64,000 bases of DNA from Methanoregulaceae archaeon (GCA_015660965.1 JACTVG010000001.1:62001-126000); one strand, 5' to 3'; shown: positions 1-9,597, counted from the stretch's first letter. Translations and numbers: made by a program. The notes: a model not told the origin generated them from the letters alone.

Positions 1-631
1 GAAATAGAGATGGTACCCATGCGATAATTCGAGCAGTACCTACTTTATCACCAACTACGGCTTCGACCATTTCGCCCGAAGTACCGTCACGACGCATATA
101 TAATCTAGGTTCTTCAACAAAAAGGACGCGAACATCAAGGTCGATCGACTCAGTACTCAGCCGCTCAATTCCATTGGGTGATATCTTGCATTCTATCTGA
201 CAGTTTGCTTTACGCAACGCTAACGCATAGATTTCTTTTGAATTTTTACCTGAATGACGTCCGATAATCTCAAGCACATCATCAATATTAATTTCTTCAA
301 CTGCCCCTGCCCGTTCATCCCAAAGAACAATACGAACCGTTCCGGTATCATCACCTAACAGAAGTGTAGCGACAGCACCTCTCTCGCCATCGGCTCTAAC
401 AAATTCCTTTATTTCGTTTTTATCAAGTACTTTACCGAAAAAAGAGAATAAGCTAGATTTTCCTGACAGCTCTTTGATTTTTACATGTGCTCTTCCAAGG
501 TCACCGACAACGAGCATTGCTGCGGTCGGTTCATCAATTAGATCCCCGCACTCTTCGATTTTTTCTTCTACACGTAGCTCAAAATCTTCTTTCGAAATTA
601 GATCATCAACCAACGCATGGTGAAAGTGCAC
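1..631 (-). CDS. RPA-like OB-fold single-stranded DNA-binding protein (3' part cut by window edge)
   Basis: About 210 residues are visible; the gene runs off the left edge. It contains an OB-fold-like segment near residues 55-112 (pattern 'ATLLLGDDTGTVRIVLWDE') and the beginning of a second one near residue 160, the layout of archaeal replication protein A (COG1599), which binds single-stranded DNA in replication and repair. No zinc finger is visible in the part present. I chose the GTG at 629-631 because GAGAGG lies about 8 bases upstream; the ATG starts just above it fall in a frame that stops at once. It follows lysA with 14 bases between, so it may be read through from dapL-lysA. Family assignment rests on the OB pattern only. 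Confidence 0.75.
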   Translation of the reverse strand, partial: MHFHHALVDDLISKEDFELRVEEKIEECGDLIDEPTAAMLVVGDLGRAHVKIKELSGKSSLFSFFGKVLDKNEIKEFVRADGERGAVATLLLGDDTGTVRIVLWDERAGAVEEINIDDVLEIIGRHSGKNSKEIYALALRKANCQIECKISPNGIERLSTESIDLDVRVLFVEEPRLYMRRDGTSGEMVEAVVGDKVGTARIIAWVPSLF

Positions 632-645
632 AACATTGCCTCTCG

Positions 646-1938
646 TTACTGCTGCCAGGGAGGGCGCGTCATATTGATGGTAAGATCTTCAATTGTCTCG
701 CCCCGTCGCATGAGCCCCACCAATGATCCTTTAATAATAACTTCAGGACATCGCGGACGACTATTGTATTGTGACGACATAGCAAAACCATACGCACCCG
801 CATCGAGTACCGCAATTAAATCTCCAGCAGCAATTTTAGGAAGTTGTCTGTCTATGGCAAGAATATCGCCGGATTCGCAGATAGGGCCAGTGACCGTGTA
901 TGTTGTGGTAGGAGATTTATCCGCTTTATTTGCCACTATCACTTCATGGTAAGCATCGTACATCGCGGGGCGGATGAGAAGGTTAAATCCTGCATCGACG
1001 TTTGCGAATTGTTTATGTGCTGATTTTGTTGAGTTTATACGTGTTAGAAGTACTGTGGAGTCAGCTACAAGTGAACGTCCGGGTTCAACCCAAAGCTCAG
1101 GAGTGATCCCACAAGCCTCGATACCCTCTTTAAAGATGGGTACAATCTTTGCCGCATAATCTTCTGGTGTAGGTGCAAAGTCGGTATCATGATGGTAAGG
1201 AATCCCAAGTCCCCCGCCAAGATCGATAAATTCAAGATTAACGCCAATAGTGGTGAGTTCTTTTGCGATCCGTACCATTACTTCAGCGGCTTGAGCAAAT
1301 AGTTCAACATCTAGGATCTGGGACCCGATATGGCAGTGGAGGCCTATCGGTTTCACATATTTACAAGTTAGTGCCTTCTTGTAAGCGGTTGGAATTTCTT
1401 TATGCGGAATTCCAAATTTGCTTGATGCAAGACCTGTAGCAATTTTCGGATGTGTAGGTATTTTGAGTGCTGGATTAACTCGAAACGCGATTTTTACCGT
1501 TTTTCCGGCTGCTTTCGCTACTGCATCGAGTTGGTAAAGCTCATCAAGTGAGTCCACCGAGACTATTACGTCACTTTTCACTGCCAATTGCAAATCATCT
1601 GGTGTTTTCGAACTACCGTTGAAAAGCAGTTTATCTGCGGGCATTCCAGCATCAAGAGCCAGACAAAGTTCGCCAGATGAGAATATATCAGCACCTGCAC
1701 CAAGTTGAGCAAGTGCCCGTAATACGGCTAGGTTCCCGTTTGCTTTTGCTGCGAAGAGGACTTGGTTCTTGGGGTATCGACTTGAAAGTGCGTTTTGGTA
1801 GTTCCTAAACTGTTCGCAGATCCGGTCTTCACTTGTGATATAGAGCGGGGTACCGTATTTCTCTGCAAGATCAACACAATCATGGCCGTTAATATGGAGG
1901 TGTCCTTTCTTTATCGTCAGGTGGTGAGGGAGTTTCAC
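646..1938 (-). CDS. lysA: Diaminopimelate decarboxylase
   Basis: PLP-dependent enzyme that decarboxylates meso-diaminopimelate to L-lysine, the last step of lysine synthesis. The 430-residue length fits the family. Visible landmarks: the PLP lysine K65 in FAAKAN, HCHIGSQ (201-207), the phosphate-binding GGGLGIPY (241-248), EPGRS (285-289) and the active-site cysteine of CESGD (C354). It overlaps the stop of dapL by four bases (ATGA), so the two are translationally coupled and form a two-step end of the lysine pathway through the aminotransferase route. Expression is presumably driven by the promoter upstream of dapL. Confidence 0.95.
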   Translation of the reverse strand: MKLPHHLTIKKGHLHINGHDCVDLAEKYGTPLYITSEDRICEQFRNYQNALSSRYPKNQVLFAAKANGNLAVLRALAQLGAGADIFSSGELCLALDAGMPADKLLFNGSSKTPDDLQLAVKSDVIVSVDSLDELYQLDAVAKAAGKTVKIAFRVNPALKIPTHPKIATGLASSKFGIPHKEIPTAYKKALTCKYVKPIGLHCHIGSQILDVELFAQAAEVMVRIAKELTTIGVNLEFIDLGGGLGIPYHHDTDFAPTPEDYAAKIVPIFKEGIEACGITPELWVEPGRSLVADSTVLLTRINSTKSAHKQFANVDAGFNLLIRPAMYDAYHEVIVANKADKSPTTTYTVTGPICESGDILAIDRQLPKIAAGDLIAVLDAGAYGFAMSSQYNSRPRCPEVIIKGSLVGLMRRGETIEDLTINMTRPPWQQ

Positions 1939-3083
1939 AGATCTAACCCCCTCATACGGGTGATTGCTTCTTTAATCCTCTCAACGGGACGGGTGATTGC
2001 AAACCGAACGTATCCTTCACCATGTTTGCCAAAACCAACACCAGGAGCTGCAACAATACCTGCTTCATTGAGGAGTTTGGCGACAAATGTCATGCAATTA
2101 TTGACCGGCAACCAGACGTAAAAGGTTGCTTTTGGTGCTTGAACGCTAAAGCCGAGTTCCCGCAATCCGGTAATGAGTACATTTCGACGTTCCTGGTAGA
2201 TGTTGCATGCATTTTTTACACAATCTTGGGAACCGCGAAGTGCAGTAATTGCTGCAAATTGTACAGCATTGAAGACCCCAGAATCAACGTTGGTCTTTAC
2301 ACGACCTAATCCTGTAAGAATTTCTGTATTTCCCACTGCCATTCCGATCCGCCATCCTGTCATGTTGTATGTTTTAGAAAGCGAATGCATCTCTATACCA
2401 ATTTCCATTGCACCTTTTGTCTCCAGAAAAGATGGGGCTCTGTAACCGTCATAAGCAATCTCGGAGTATGCATTATCCGATACTACAATAATATTATGTT
2501 CTTTGGCAAAATCCACTACTTCGCGATAGAAACCATTAGGTGCGATTGCTGCTGTTGGGTTATTTGGATAATTGATGAACATAAGTTTTGCGGATTTTAG
2601 GACTTTTTTTGGAACCTCATCAAGTACTGGGACAAAGTTATTCTCCTGAATAAGCGGCATTTCGTGCACACGACCTTCAGCAAAAAGCGTTCCCGTCTGA
2701 TATACCGGATAGCCGGGGCTCGGCACGAGCACAGTATCTCCCGGGTTCACGAATGCTTCTGCTATGTGGGCGATACCGTCTTTGGATCCCATAAGTGCAA
2801 GAACCTCTTTTTCAGCATCAAGAGAGACTCCGAATCGGTTTTTATACCAATCCGCCACAGCACTTCGATACTCTGGCATACCTGCATACGATGGATAGTG
2901 GTGGTTATTTGGGTTTTTCGCAGCTTTACAAAGAGAGGCAACGATGTGGTCTGGGGTAGGAAGGTCGGGGTCACCTACGCCAAGATCGATTATATCAACG
3001 CCTTTTGTCTGCTGCTTTGCTTTCATCTCGTCAATCCGTGCGAACAGATATGGCGGAAGATTGCGCATTCGTGACGCGTACAT
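1935..3083 (-). CDS. dapL: LL-diaminopimelate aminotransferase
   Basis: Fold-type I PLP aminotransferase that makes LL-diaminopimelate directly from tetrahydrodipicolinate, bypassing the succinylase and acetylase branches; this is the usual route in methanogens. The 382-residue protein shows the N-terminal IIDLGVGDPDLPTP (31-44), NYPNNPT (171-177) and the Schiff-base lysine K237 in SLSKTYNMTGWRIG. The first ATG (3083) has no strong Shine-Dalgarno; an in-frame ATG 15 bases on (MRNLPPY) is possible. Together with lysA it shows lysine prototrophy. The gene points away from cutA across about 175 bases that must hold both promoters. Some annotation pipelines would call it simply aminotransferase class I/II; the DapL-like start supports the specific name. 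Confidence 0.88.
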   Translation of the reverse strand: MYASRMRNLPPYLFARIDEMKAKQQTKGVDIIDLGVGDPDLPTPDHIVASLCKAAKNPNNHHYPSYAGMPEYRSAVADWYKNRFGVSLDAEKEVLALMGSKDGIAHIAEAFVNPGDTVLVPSPGYPVYQTGTLFAEGRVHEMPLIQENNFVPVLDEVPKKVLKSAKLMFINYPNNPTAAIAPNGFYREVVDFAKEHNIIVVSDNAYSEIAYDGYRAPSFLETKGAMEIGIEMHSLSKTYNMTGWRIGMAVGNTEILTGLGRVKTNVDSGVFNAVQFAAITALRGSQDCVKNACNIYQERRNVLITGLRELGFSVQAPKATFYVWLPVNNCMTFVAKLLNEAGIVAAPGVGFGKHGEGYVRFAITRPVERIKEAITRMRGLDL

Positions 3084-3258
3084 AAGTGATATCTATTGGC
3101 GCTATATTCTCTAGTAATTAACGATCTCAATTAAAATGTAGTGAAATGGAAGAAAAGTACTTATAACATATTATCTCCCGATTCATGCTATAAGTTCAAT
3201 GGTAAAAAATGAATAATATTGAGTGCGTTGTCCTAAGTGCGTTTCAAGGTATATTCGT

Positions 3259-3588
3259 ATGAAACACTCACGTGATACAATTGTAATCCTCTCAACTGCA
3301 CCTCCGACTGAATCCGAAGCGCTTGCTAGGATGCTAATTAATCACCGGTATGTAGCCTGTGTCAACGTGGTCCCAGTACGATCGTTTTATCGATGGAAGA
3401 GAGAGTTCTGTGATGACCAAGAGCATCTCCTTATCGTAAAAACAACAAGAGAGAGGGTTGATGAAGTTATCAACGCAATCAAATCGATACATTCGTACGA
3501 GACTCCGGAAATTATTGCACTGCCAGTTATAGATGGGTATTTACCATATTTGGAGTGGGTTTATCAGGAAACGCACAGCGAGGTTTAA
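3259..3588 (+). CDS. cutA: CutA1 divalent-cation tolerance protein
   Basis: Small trimeric cytosolic protein of the CutA1 family (PII-like fold), linked to metal tolerance in bacteria but of unsettled role in archaea. The 109-residue product has the family signatures ACVNVVP and HSYETPEI and ends in YLEWV, as is usual. The open frame extends to a GTG at 3223, but the extra dozen residues do not belong to the family and the ATG at 3259 follows AAGG at a normal distance, so I take the internal start. It is transcribed away from dapL and stands alone. Confidence 0.9.
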   Translation: MKHSRDTIVILSTAPPTESEALARMLINHRYVACVNVVPVRSFYRWKREFCDDQEHLLIVKTTRERVDEVINAIKSIHSYETPEIIALPVIDGYLPYLEWVYQETHSEV

Positions 3589-3757
3589 TTTCTAATGTGG
3601 AAACCAGATTAAGCAAAATGAAAAAAGAGGGAACGTCGATTTTCCATGAATAACATTTTGTGATATGTCATGCATTTTTCATTTATTATGGTGAAAAAGC
3701 GGGTTAACATACACAGCCTTATTTCGTGCAACAGGAGATATTTGGTATAATAGGGGT

Positions 3758-4237
3758 TTGATTGCTCTGGCAGTCGAAGAAAAAACTCAACGGTCTGCAC
3801 TTCTCGTCCTTGGGTGTCCACAGGTACCTGTTCAAACAAGTATTGCGTTGTACTTAATTCATCGGTTAACACAAGCAGGTTTCAAACCCGTAGTGGCTGG
3901 AAACCGATCGGCAGTGACATTGTTGGTTGTTGCCGATCCAAAACGGTACTATTTAGGCGAGGTGCTTGATCTTGATCGAGCAATTGATCTTATAACGGAA
4001 AAAAAGCGCGATTTCGATCTATGTTTTGTCTTTATCCATAACGATGCTGGCATTAGCTATGCAGCGACAATGGGAGCAATCTCTAAGGCGCGTCTCTATG
4101 CAATAATCTATGGAGAGCACTACGACCAGATTGTCTCATCCATCGACTTTCCCTGCCAGAATATTGCAGCGAAATCTATACATAACCCAATGCCTCTTAA
4201 AAAAATGCTTGATGAGGTGGCACCATGGGGTGCGTAG
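3758..4237 (+). CDS. DUF1890 family protein (methanogen-restricted)
   Basis: 159-residue protein resembling DUF1890, a family of unknown function found in methanogens. It has a Rossmann-like N-terminal part (LLVLGCPQVPVQTSIALYL, then a strand with VVAGNRSAV) and a cysteine near the C-terminus (FPCQNIA). The start is uncertain: the frame opens with TTG at 3758, with AGGAGA 19 bases and AGGGG one base upstream, and no in-frame ATG lies near. Its last 13 bases overlap the next gene, DUF1894, and the two are commonly neighbours in methanogens, which suggests a shared complex. In Methanothermobacter, from memory, the pair sits beside hdrCB, hinting at a link to heterodisulfide reductase; that is not shown here. 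Confidence 0.75.
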   Translation: MIALAVEEKTQRSALLVLGCPQVPVQTSIALYLIHRLTQAGFKPVVAGNRSAVTLLVVADPKRYYLGEVLDLDRAIDLITEKKRDFDLCFVFIHNDAGISYAATMGAISKARLYAIIYGEHYDQIVSSIDFPCQNIAAKSIHNPMPLKKMLDEVAPWGA

Positions 4238-4503
4238 AGTCCCTCCCATATGAAGTAATCCTGCGAGGCAGTTCATTCAAAGAGTCTAGAGACTATGTGA
4301 AAGAGCATTTCAAGGAATTCATCAATGTTAAACCCGGGTTTAAGATTTTTGATACCCACATCATTGGCATACCACCAATTGCTATCGGTCTGGATGGAGA
4401 TTTTGTGATTTTTCCATACACAAAACCATGTCATGGCACATTCCTATTACGTGTTGAGGATCCCGAAGAGGCTAAACGTTTGAGAGCGCGAAAACAAGAG
4501 TAA
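4225..4503 (+). CDS. DUF1894 family protein
   Basis: 92-residue protein similar to DUF1894, a small alpha/beta family limited to methanogenic archaea; from memory the structure of MTH1880 represents it and was described as calcium-binding. Recognisable are GSSFKESRDYVKEHF near the start and the strand-rich centre IIGIPPIAIGLDGDFVIFP. The ATG overlaps DUF1890 by 13 bases in a different frame, so the two genes are coupled. No enzymatic motif is visible. Function unknown; the tight pairing says the proteins probably act together. Confidence 0.75.
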   Translation: MGCVESLPYEVILRGSSFKESRDYVKEHFKEFINVKPGFKIFDTHIIGIPPIAIGLDGDFVIFPYTKPCHGTFLLRVEDPEEAKRLRARKQE

Positions 4504-4626
4504 CTGTCAAATCGTTAGATGATTTGAGTATATTAACTGAATGAGATATTCAAATAGACAAATAAAAGACAAATCTCTTATAAGTGTTATTCGAAATTGG
4601 ATGGTACCGTATCTTGTGGGACGGGC

Positions 4627-5019
4627 ATGACTAGCAAGGGAAAAGTACTATTAATGGATGACGAGCAGGTTATCCTCGATGTTACCAAGGAGGTGTTTAA
4701 GTTCCTTGGCTATGATTTAATCTTTGCCCGTGATGGTGCTGTGGCGGTCGACATTTTTAATAAGGAGAGAAACAAAGGGGTTCCATTTGACCTTGTAATC
4801 CTTGATCTTTCCGTACCTGATGGCATGGGCGGAAACGAAGCTTTTGAAAAAATTCACGCAATTGATTCCCAAGCTAAAGTGGTCATTTCTAGTGGGTATA
4901 CCAATGATCCACTAATGACAGACTTTACCTCATTCGGTTTTGCTGGTGTGCTTGCAAAACCTTACCGGATATCTGATATTAAAACACTTCTAGAAACTCT
5001 AATTCAGAAAAAAATATGA
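4627..5019 (+). CDS. Stand-alone response regulator receiver domain
   Basis: 131-residue CheY-like receiver with no output domain. The phospho-acceptor aspartate sits in LVILDLSVPDG, the acidic pair in LLMDDEQ, the switch Ser/Thr in VISSGY and the conserved lysine in LAKPY, so the phosphorylation machinery is complete. The open frame reaches back to a TTG at 4597, but ATG 4627 directly before the first strand fits the family better. No histidine kinase lies next to it; the partner must be encoded elsewhere. It probably passes a phosphoryl signal to a protein target rather than to DNA. Confidence 0.9.
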   Translation: MTSKGKVLLMDDEQVILDVTKEVFKFLGYDLIFARDGAVAVDIFNKERNKGVPFDLVILDLSVPDGMGGNEAFEKIHAIDSQAKVVISSGYTNDPLMTDFTSFGFAGVLAKPYRISDIKTLLETLIQKKI

Positions 5020-5041
5020 TTGTAGAGTTGTTTGGATTAGA

Positions 5042-5926
5042 TCAAGACATTAGTTTATCAATTGCCTCTTCAGCAGCGTTTCTGACATATTCATCTTTAT
5101 CATCAAGCGCCATTTTTAAAAACTCAAGTGCTTTTTTATCCCCGATTTTACCTAATGCCTCAATAGCACCCCATCGAACCGACCAATCAGTGCTTTTTAA
5201 CGTCTCAATAAGGGCGTCAACCGATTCTTCATCACCAAGATTACCGAGCGCCCAAGATGCTGGAACTTGAACAAAGGAATCGGGTTCTTTAAGTGCCGCA
5301 ATAAGAATCTTTGTTGCTTTTTTATCTCCGATCTTCCCTAAAGCATCGGCAGCACTCCAACGAACATACCAATCTTGATCATTCACTGATTGAATAAGTG
5401 GGGTAACTGCTGATGAGTCCCCGATTTCACCCAATGCCCATGCGGCACGAACGCGTACAAACCAATCTTTGTCTTTTAGTGCAAGGATTAATGGGTCGAC
5501 CGCAGGTTTCCCTATAAGTGTTAGAGCAAGAGCACTATGCCATCGCAAATCGCTATCACTTTCCTTGAGTAGATCGATTAGTGGTTTGACAGCATCTTCT
5601 CCTAATTTTGCTAGGAGAATAGTTGCACGCCAGCGGATGTCATAATCCTTTTCGGTCATCGCACGAATGAAATGAGGAATTGCTGGCTTACCGATCCTCG
5701 CCAATGCCATTCCAGCAAGCCACTGGACATCTTTATCCTCATCCTTGAGTGCTTTGATCAAGGGTTTAAGTGCAGGTTCTCCAATCTCACTAAGGATAAG
5801 CGCAGCCCGCCATCGGATGCCGAGGTTTTTATGATACATTGCATTGATCAGACTTTGTAGGTCAATGCCGCCTCTACTATGAAAAGAGTAACTCTTTTTA
5901 TCTGAAATGAATGAGTCGGTTTTCAC
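5042..5926 (-). CDS. HEAT-repeat (PBS-lyase-type) protein
   Basis: 294 residues built almost wholly of eight or nine tandem HEAT-like repeats of about 31 residues, each with the pattern D-x-D-W-x-V-R-W-x-A-A-x-A-L-G-x-I-G-D and then PLI-x-AL. Such repeats, first named in phycobilisome lyases, form a curved protein-binding scaffold. The repeats are unusually regular, which suggests recent internal duplication or selection for a uniform surface. No catalytic motif, signal peptide or membrane segment is seen. It converges with the response regulator (22 bases between stops). The binding partner is unknown. Confidence 0.9.
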   Translation of the reverse strand: MKTDSFISDKKSYSFHSRGGIDLQSLINAMYHKNLGIRWRAALILSEIGEPALKPLIKALKDEDKDVQWLAGMALARIGKPAIPHFIRAMTEKDYDIRWRATILLAKLGEDAVKPLIDLLKESDSDLRWHSALALTLIGKPAVDPLILALKDKDWFVRVRAAWALGEIGDSSAVTPLIQSVNDQDWYVRWSAADALGKIGDKKATKILIAALKEPDSFVQVPASWALGNLGDEESVDALIETLKSTDWSVRWGAIEALGKIGDKKALEFLKMALDDKDEYVRNAAEEAIDKLMS

Positions 5927-6215
5927 AAATTCACGTCCGTTGGAGTTCTCATATTATTATTTGGCATTTCATTAGGATGGTCTTTTATGACCACCTATAT
6001 TCCGGTAAATGGAAGCAGATCCATTCATCGGAATAATCTCTATGAGATGATGGTTGACGCCTCTCTATTTGAATATAACTATACGAATGGACTTGGTTCT
6101 GATCAAACAAGCATTTATAGATCTATCAAATCGTCTTTACGTCATAAATATGTCAGACTATCTATATGCCAATCTATATCTCTGGAAATATTGCATTGGA
6201 ATGTAAGGCGATTTG

Positions 6216-7871
6216 ATGGTTCAAGAAGTGTCAATACTTGTTGGTGGGAAGGCGGGTGAAGGAATTAATAGTGCTGGGGCAATTGTCGCTCAGCTACTCA
6301 ACCATTCTGGATATTATACCTACATGTATTATGATTATCCCTCTCTCATTCGCGGGGGGCACAATTTTGCAATTATCCGCGGTTCAGATCGTCCGGTGAA
6401 TATACACCGCAATTTCGTTGACTACGTTATCGCGCTTAATCAAGACACAATAACTCAGCACAAACAACGCGTAGGTAAGAGAACAATCAATGTCTTTAAC
6501 AGTGATGTCGTAAGAACCGAGGGACAAGGTATATCCGTAAATACGATTCTTAAATCCGAGAATGCGCCAGCAATTATGGGGAACTCTGCAGTGATTGGGG
6601 CTTTTGCAAAAGCATCTGGTATTTCTTGGGATACGGTCAGTGATGTATTTACCCGTCACATGCCGAAAGGAGCTGATATCAATTTGAAAGTGGCCAAGAG
6701 GGGCTACGATCAGGTCAATACGATAAATACTATTAAATCGATTGGAAGCCGCCGGTTCTCCGTCCTTACAGGTAACGAAGCAATCGGTATTGGGTTAGTT
6801 GCGGGGGGTCTTACAGTATATGTTTCATATCCGATGACACCTTCCTCAAGTCTCCTTCACTTCCTTGCGGAAAACACCAAAAAATTTGGGATTACGGTCA
6901 TCCATCCAGAAAATGAAATTTCAGTGATTCTGATGGCACTTGGTTTCGCTTACGCCGGTGGTCGTGCAGCTATAGGTACATCAGGTGGTGGTTTTTGTCT
7001 AATGACTGAAGGGCTCTCACTTGCTGGTATGGCAGAAATCCCGATCATTCTTGTTGTATCTCAGCGGACAGGACCCTCAACAGGTCTTCCAACATATACC
7101 GCCCAGTCTGATCTTCACTTCATACTAAACGCAGGTCAAGGGGAGTTTCCAAGATTCGTAGTCGCACCTGGAGATGTTCAACAAGCATATTACTGGTCTG
7201 CTGTGGCTATGGATGTCGCGTGGCGGTATCAAGTACCTGCATGCATTCTAGCGGATAAAACCCTATCAGAAGGTACATTCAGTATTGAAACCGAGAAAAT
7301 TTCGCAAGCTAAGTTTGCAGATTTACCTCTATGGGATGGAAAAACACCATACTTTAGATATGCCGATACCGAATCTGGAATCTCACCTTTAGCGTATCCT
7401 GGAACTAATGGTGCAGTAGTCAAGGTTAACAGCTATGCACACGATAAGTCTGGCATCACGGCAGAAGAGTCGGGAATTATAACGCAAATGACTCGCAAAC
7501 GGATGAAAAAAGCAACCGTTCTAGCTGATGCAATGGAAAGTTATGACACTATTAACATCGAGGGATCATCTGAAGCAAAAACTGTGCTCATATGTTGGGG
7601 ATCTGTACTGAATACTTGCCGAGAGGTTGCTCTTGAACTCAATTTAAAAGTTATCCAGCCTATTGTGCTCTCTCCATTCCCTGTTATTCGTATGAACCAG
7701 GCACTGCAAGGAATCAAACGGAAGATTGTAGTTGAAGAGAACGTGACAGGCCAACTTTCAGCACTCTTACGGTTTAACGGAATTACTAGTGATGCGATGG
7801 TCTTACATTATGATGGACGTCCTCTTACTCCAGATATGCTTTTAAATCGACTCAAGGAGGTGGGTGTATGA
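6216..7871 (+). CDS. 2-oxoacid:acceptor oxidoreductase, fused gamma-alpha subunit
   Basis: 551-residue subunit of a CoA-dependent, thiamine-diphosphate 2-oxoacid oxidoreductase. Residues 1-180 are the gamma domain (GGKAGEGINSAGAIVAQLL; SLIRGGHN), and the rest is the alpha domain with VSYPMTPSSSLLHFLAE, the variant of the YPITP loop seen in KorA-type subunits, followed by GTSGGGFCLMTEG. The fused gamma-alpha with a separate beta matches the two-subunit 2-oxoglutarate/2-oxoacid class rather than four-subunit pyruvate synthase. ATG 6216 follows AAGG by nine bases; the TTG just ahead is less likely. It overlaps the beta gene by four bases. Substrate cannot be fixed from sequence. Confidence 0.88.
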   Translation: MVQEVSILVGGKAGEGINSAGAIVAQLLNHSGYYTYMYYDYPSLIRGGHNFAIIRGSDRPVNIHRNFVDYVIALNQDTITQHKQRVGKRTINVFNSDVVRTEGQGISVNTILKSENAPAIMGNSAVIGAFAKASGISWDTVSDVFTRHMPKGADINLKVAKRGYDQVNTINTIKSIGSRRFSVLTGNEAIGIGLVAGGLTVYVSYPMTPSSSLLHFLAENTKKFGITVIHPENEISVILMALGFAYAGGRAAIGTSGGGFCLMTEGLSLAGMAEIPIILVVSQRTGPSTGLPTYTAQSDLHFILNAGQGEFPRFVVAPGDVQQAYYWSAVAMDVAWRYQVPACILADKTLSEGTFSIETEKISQAKFADLPLWDGKTPYFRYADTESGISPLAYPGTNGAVVKVNSYAHDKSGITAEESGIITQMTRKRMKKATVLADAMESYDTINIEGSSEAKTVLICWGSVLNTCREVALELNLKVIQPIVLSPFPVIRMNQALQGIKRKIVVEENVTGQLSALLRFNGITSDAMVLHYDGRPLTPDMLLNRLKEVGV

Positions 7872-8719
7872 ATGGGCGACAACTAATTACCGATGCTCAA
7901 AATACATGGTGTCCTGGCTGTGGTAATTTCACGATACAGCATACTCTGAAAACTATTCTTTCTGAAATGGAAAAAGAAGGAACAAATCTTGACGATGTTG
8001 TCATACTTAGTGGTATAGGTTGTCATGCAAAGATCGCTGATTATTTGAATATAAATAGTTTTTATGCAATTCACGGACGAGCGATTCCTGTTGCAAGTGG
8101 TATCAAATGCGCAAATAAAAATTTAAAAGTCATTTGTTGTGTTGGAGATGGTGATGCATATGCGGAGGGTCTCGATCACCTTATCTTTGCTGCAAAACGT
8201 AATATTGACATTACTGTTATTGTCCATAATAATCGTGTATACGGTCTTACTACCGGTCAGTATACACCAACCTCTCCACTAGGCTTCAAAGGAAAATCGA
8301 CCCCATTGGGTACTTTGGAATATCCGTTAAACCCATTAGAGTTGATGCTTGCCAGTGGAGCCACTTATATTGCACGTGGCTATACACGAAAAATGGATTT
8401 GTTAAAAACCCTCATAAGGGGTGCCATTAATCACAAAGGTTTTGCTTTTATCGATGTGCTTCAGATTTGTGCCACTTTCTTTAACATGACCGATTATTAC
8501 AATGCACAGATCTATGAATTGCCTACTTATGACCGTTCAAATGCATCAATTGCCTGTGAAAAAGTAAAGGAATGGGACTACAATAACAAGGCACCGATCT
8601 CGCTTGGACTCTTTTACCAGCGGACCGCTCCGACATTTGATGAGCAATTTCAACATCAAATGTCAGTTAAAAGTGAACGTTATCCGATCGTTAAAGAATT
8701 CCTTGCACTGCGCCAATAG
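7868..8719 (+). CDS. 2-oxoacid:acceptor oxidoreductase, beta subunit
   Basis: 283-residue thiamine-diphosphate-binding subunit. It has the [4Fe-4S] cysteines of CPGCGNF near the N-terminus, GIGCHAKIADYL, and the TPP motif GDGDAYAEGLDHLIFAAKRN ending in the conserved asparagines of VHNN, then YGLTTGQYTPTSP. No separate ferredoxin-type delta subunit lies nearby, so electrons must pass to an outside ferredoxin. It is coupled to the gamma-alpha gene through an ATGA overlap and the two clearly form one enzyme. In methanogens such enzymes usually work in the reductive direction for anabolism. Confidence 0.9.
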   Translation: MNGRQLITDAQNTWCPGCGNFTIQHTLKTILSEMEKEGTNLDDVVILSGIGCHAKIADYLNINSFYAIHGRAIPVASGIKCANKNLKVICCVGDGDAYAEGLDHLIFAAKRNIDITVIVHNNRVYGLTTGQYTPTSPLGFKGKSTPLGTLEYPLNPLELMLASGATYIARGYTRKMDLLKTLIRGAINHKGFAFIDVLQICATFFNMTDYYNAQIYELPTYDRSNASIACEKVKEWDYNNKAPISLGLFYQRTAPTFDEQFQHQMSVKSERYPIVKEFLALRQ

Positions 8720-8790
8720 GAATAGTTCTCTCTAAAAAAAATGGGTACTCGACAAGAATGTGAAAGGTATATTAAAAAAATTAATTCAGG

Positions 8791-9597
8791 TTGAAATGGC
8801 AACGATTTATGTTTCGATATACAAATAATCGACTCCTTATCATACCTTTTATAATCTATATTCTTTGGGTTCTTGAGACATTCTTACTTGAAGGAAGTCT
8901 TGGTGTCTTTACTCGATACCAACCCCTCCCTCTACTTCTGTATACAATCTTTGCAAATATTATTATGGGGATTGCTGTACCGATAGTTTGTCTTCGATCG
9001 GCTTTCATAAGTGGTGCCATAAACATGTTTCAGATTGGATTTCGATCTTTACGAAGAACAGTACTTGCAGCCATTGTTACTGGACTTATCGGATATGAAT
9101 TACTTGTTAACTTTTCTGCCTTTGCTTTCAACCGGCTTGCGTTATTGAATGCCATTGTCCTATTGATACCTGTTGCAATTGCGAGTGTCATGGTTTGCTT
9201 TACACTACTCGGAACACATTTACAAGCATTTGTTAGAAAAAGGGGCGTAAGTGTATCTATAGTTACTAGTGTGATTATTACAGGGGTCCTTTTTGGTCTG
9301 ACCGGTATTGCACATTCCCCGCCAATCAACCAAACAAATATAATTCTTTTATTGATATTGACCGGTATTGCTTCTGCTGTGTTCTTCTTCTCAGTAAGGG
9401 ATGTCTATGCGTCAACATTGTTTGTTACTTTCGGAATGGCACTTGTTCTCTTTAAACAGACCGATTCTTTCTATTCCAATCAAATCGAGCCTCTAATCTA
9501 CGGAATCTCTTTATTATCAATTGTCTGCCTAATTTTTTGTCACTGGTATTTATCCAAAAATTTTAAAACAATTAAAATACCCATAAAAGCCAAATGA
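8791..9597 (+). CDS. Polytopic membrane protein of unknown function
   Basis: 268 residues with about eight hydrophobic segments (for example around residues 16-32, 48-66, 90-106, 120-142, 158-172, 185-200, 210-222, 238-252) and short charged loops. I do not recognise a family. No metal-binding or protease motif is obvious. The frame begins with TTG (8791, six residues before an internal ATG at 8809); the upstream Shine-Dalgarno is weak for both. It follows the 2-oxoacid oxidoreductase by 71 bases in the same direction but has no evident link. It could be a transporter-like or regulatory membrane protein. Confidence 0.7.
   Translation: MKWQRFMFRYTNNRLLIIPFIIYILWVLETFLLEGSLGVFTRYQPLPLLLYTIFANIIMGIAVPIVCLRSAFISGAINMFQIGFRSLRRTVLAAIVTGLIGYELLVNFSAFAFNRLALLNAIVLLIPVAIASVMVCFTLLGTHLQAFVRKRGVSVSIVTSVIITGVLFGLTGIAHSPPINQTNIILLLILTGIASAVFFFSVRDVYASTLFVTFGMALVLFKQTDSFYSNQIEPLIYGISLLSIVCLIFCHWYLSKNFKTIKIPIKAK

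Noticed and set aside
5987-6259. 90-codon ORF upstream of the 2-oxoacid oxidoreductase
   Set aside because: No family pattern, weak start, and it overlaps the true ATG of the gamma-alpha gene in another frame.
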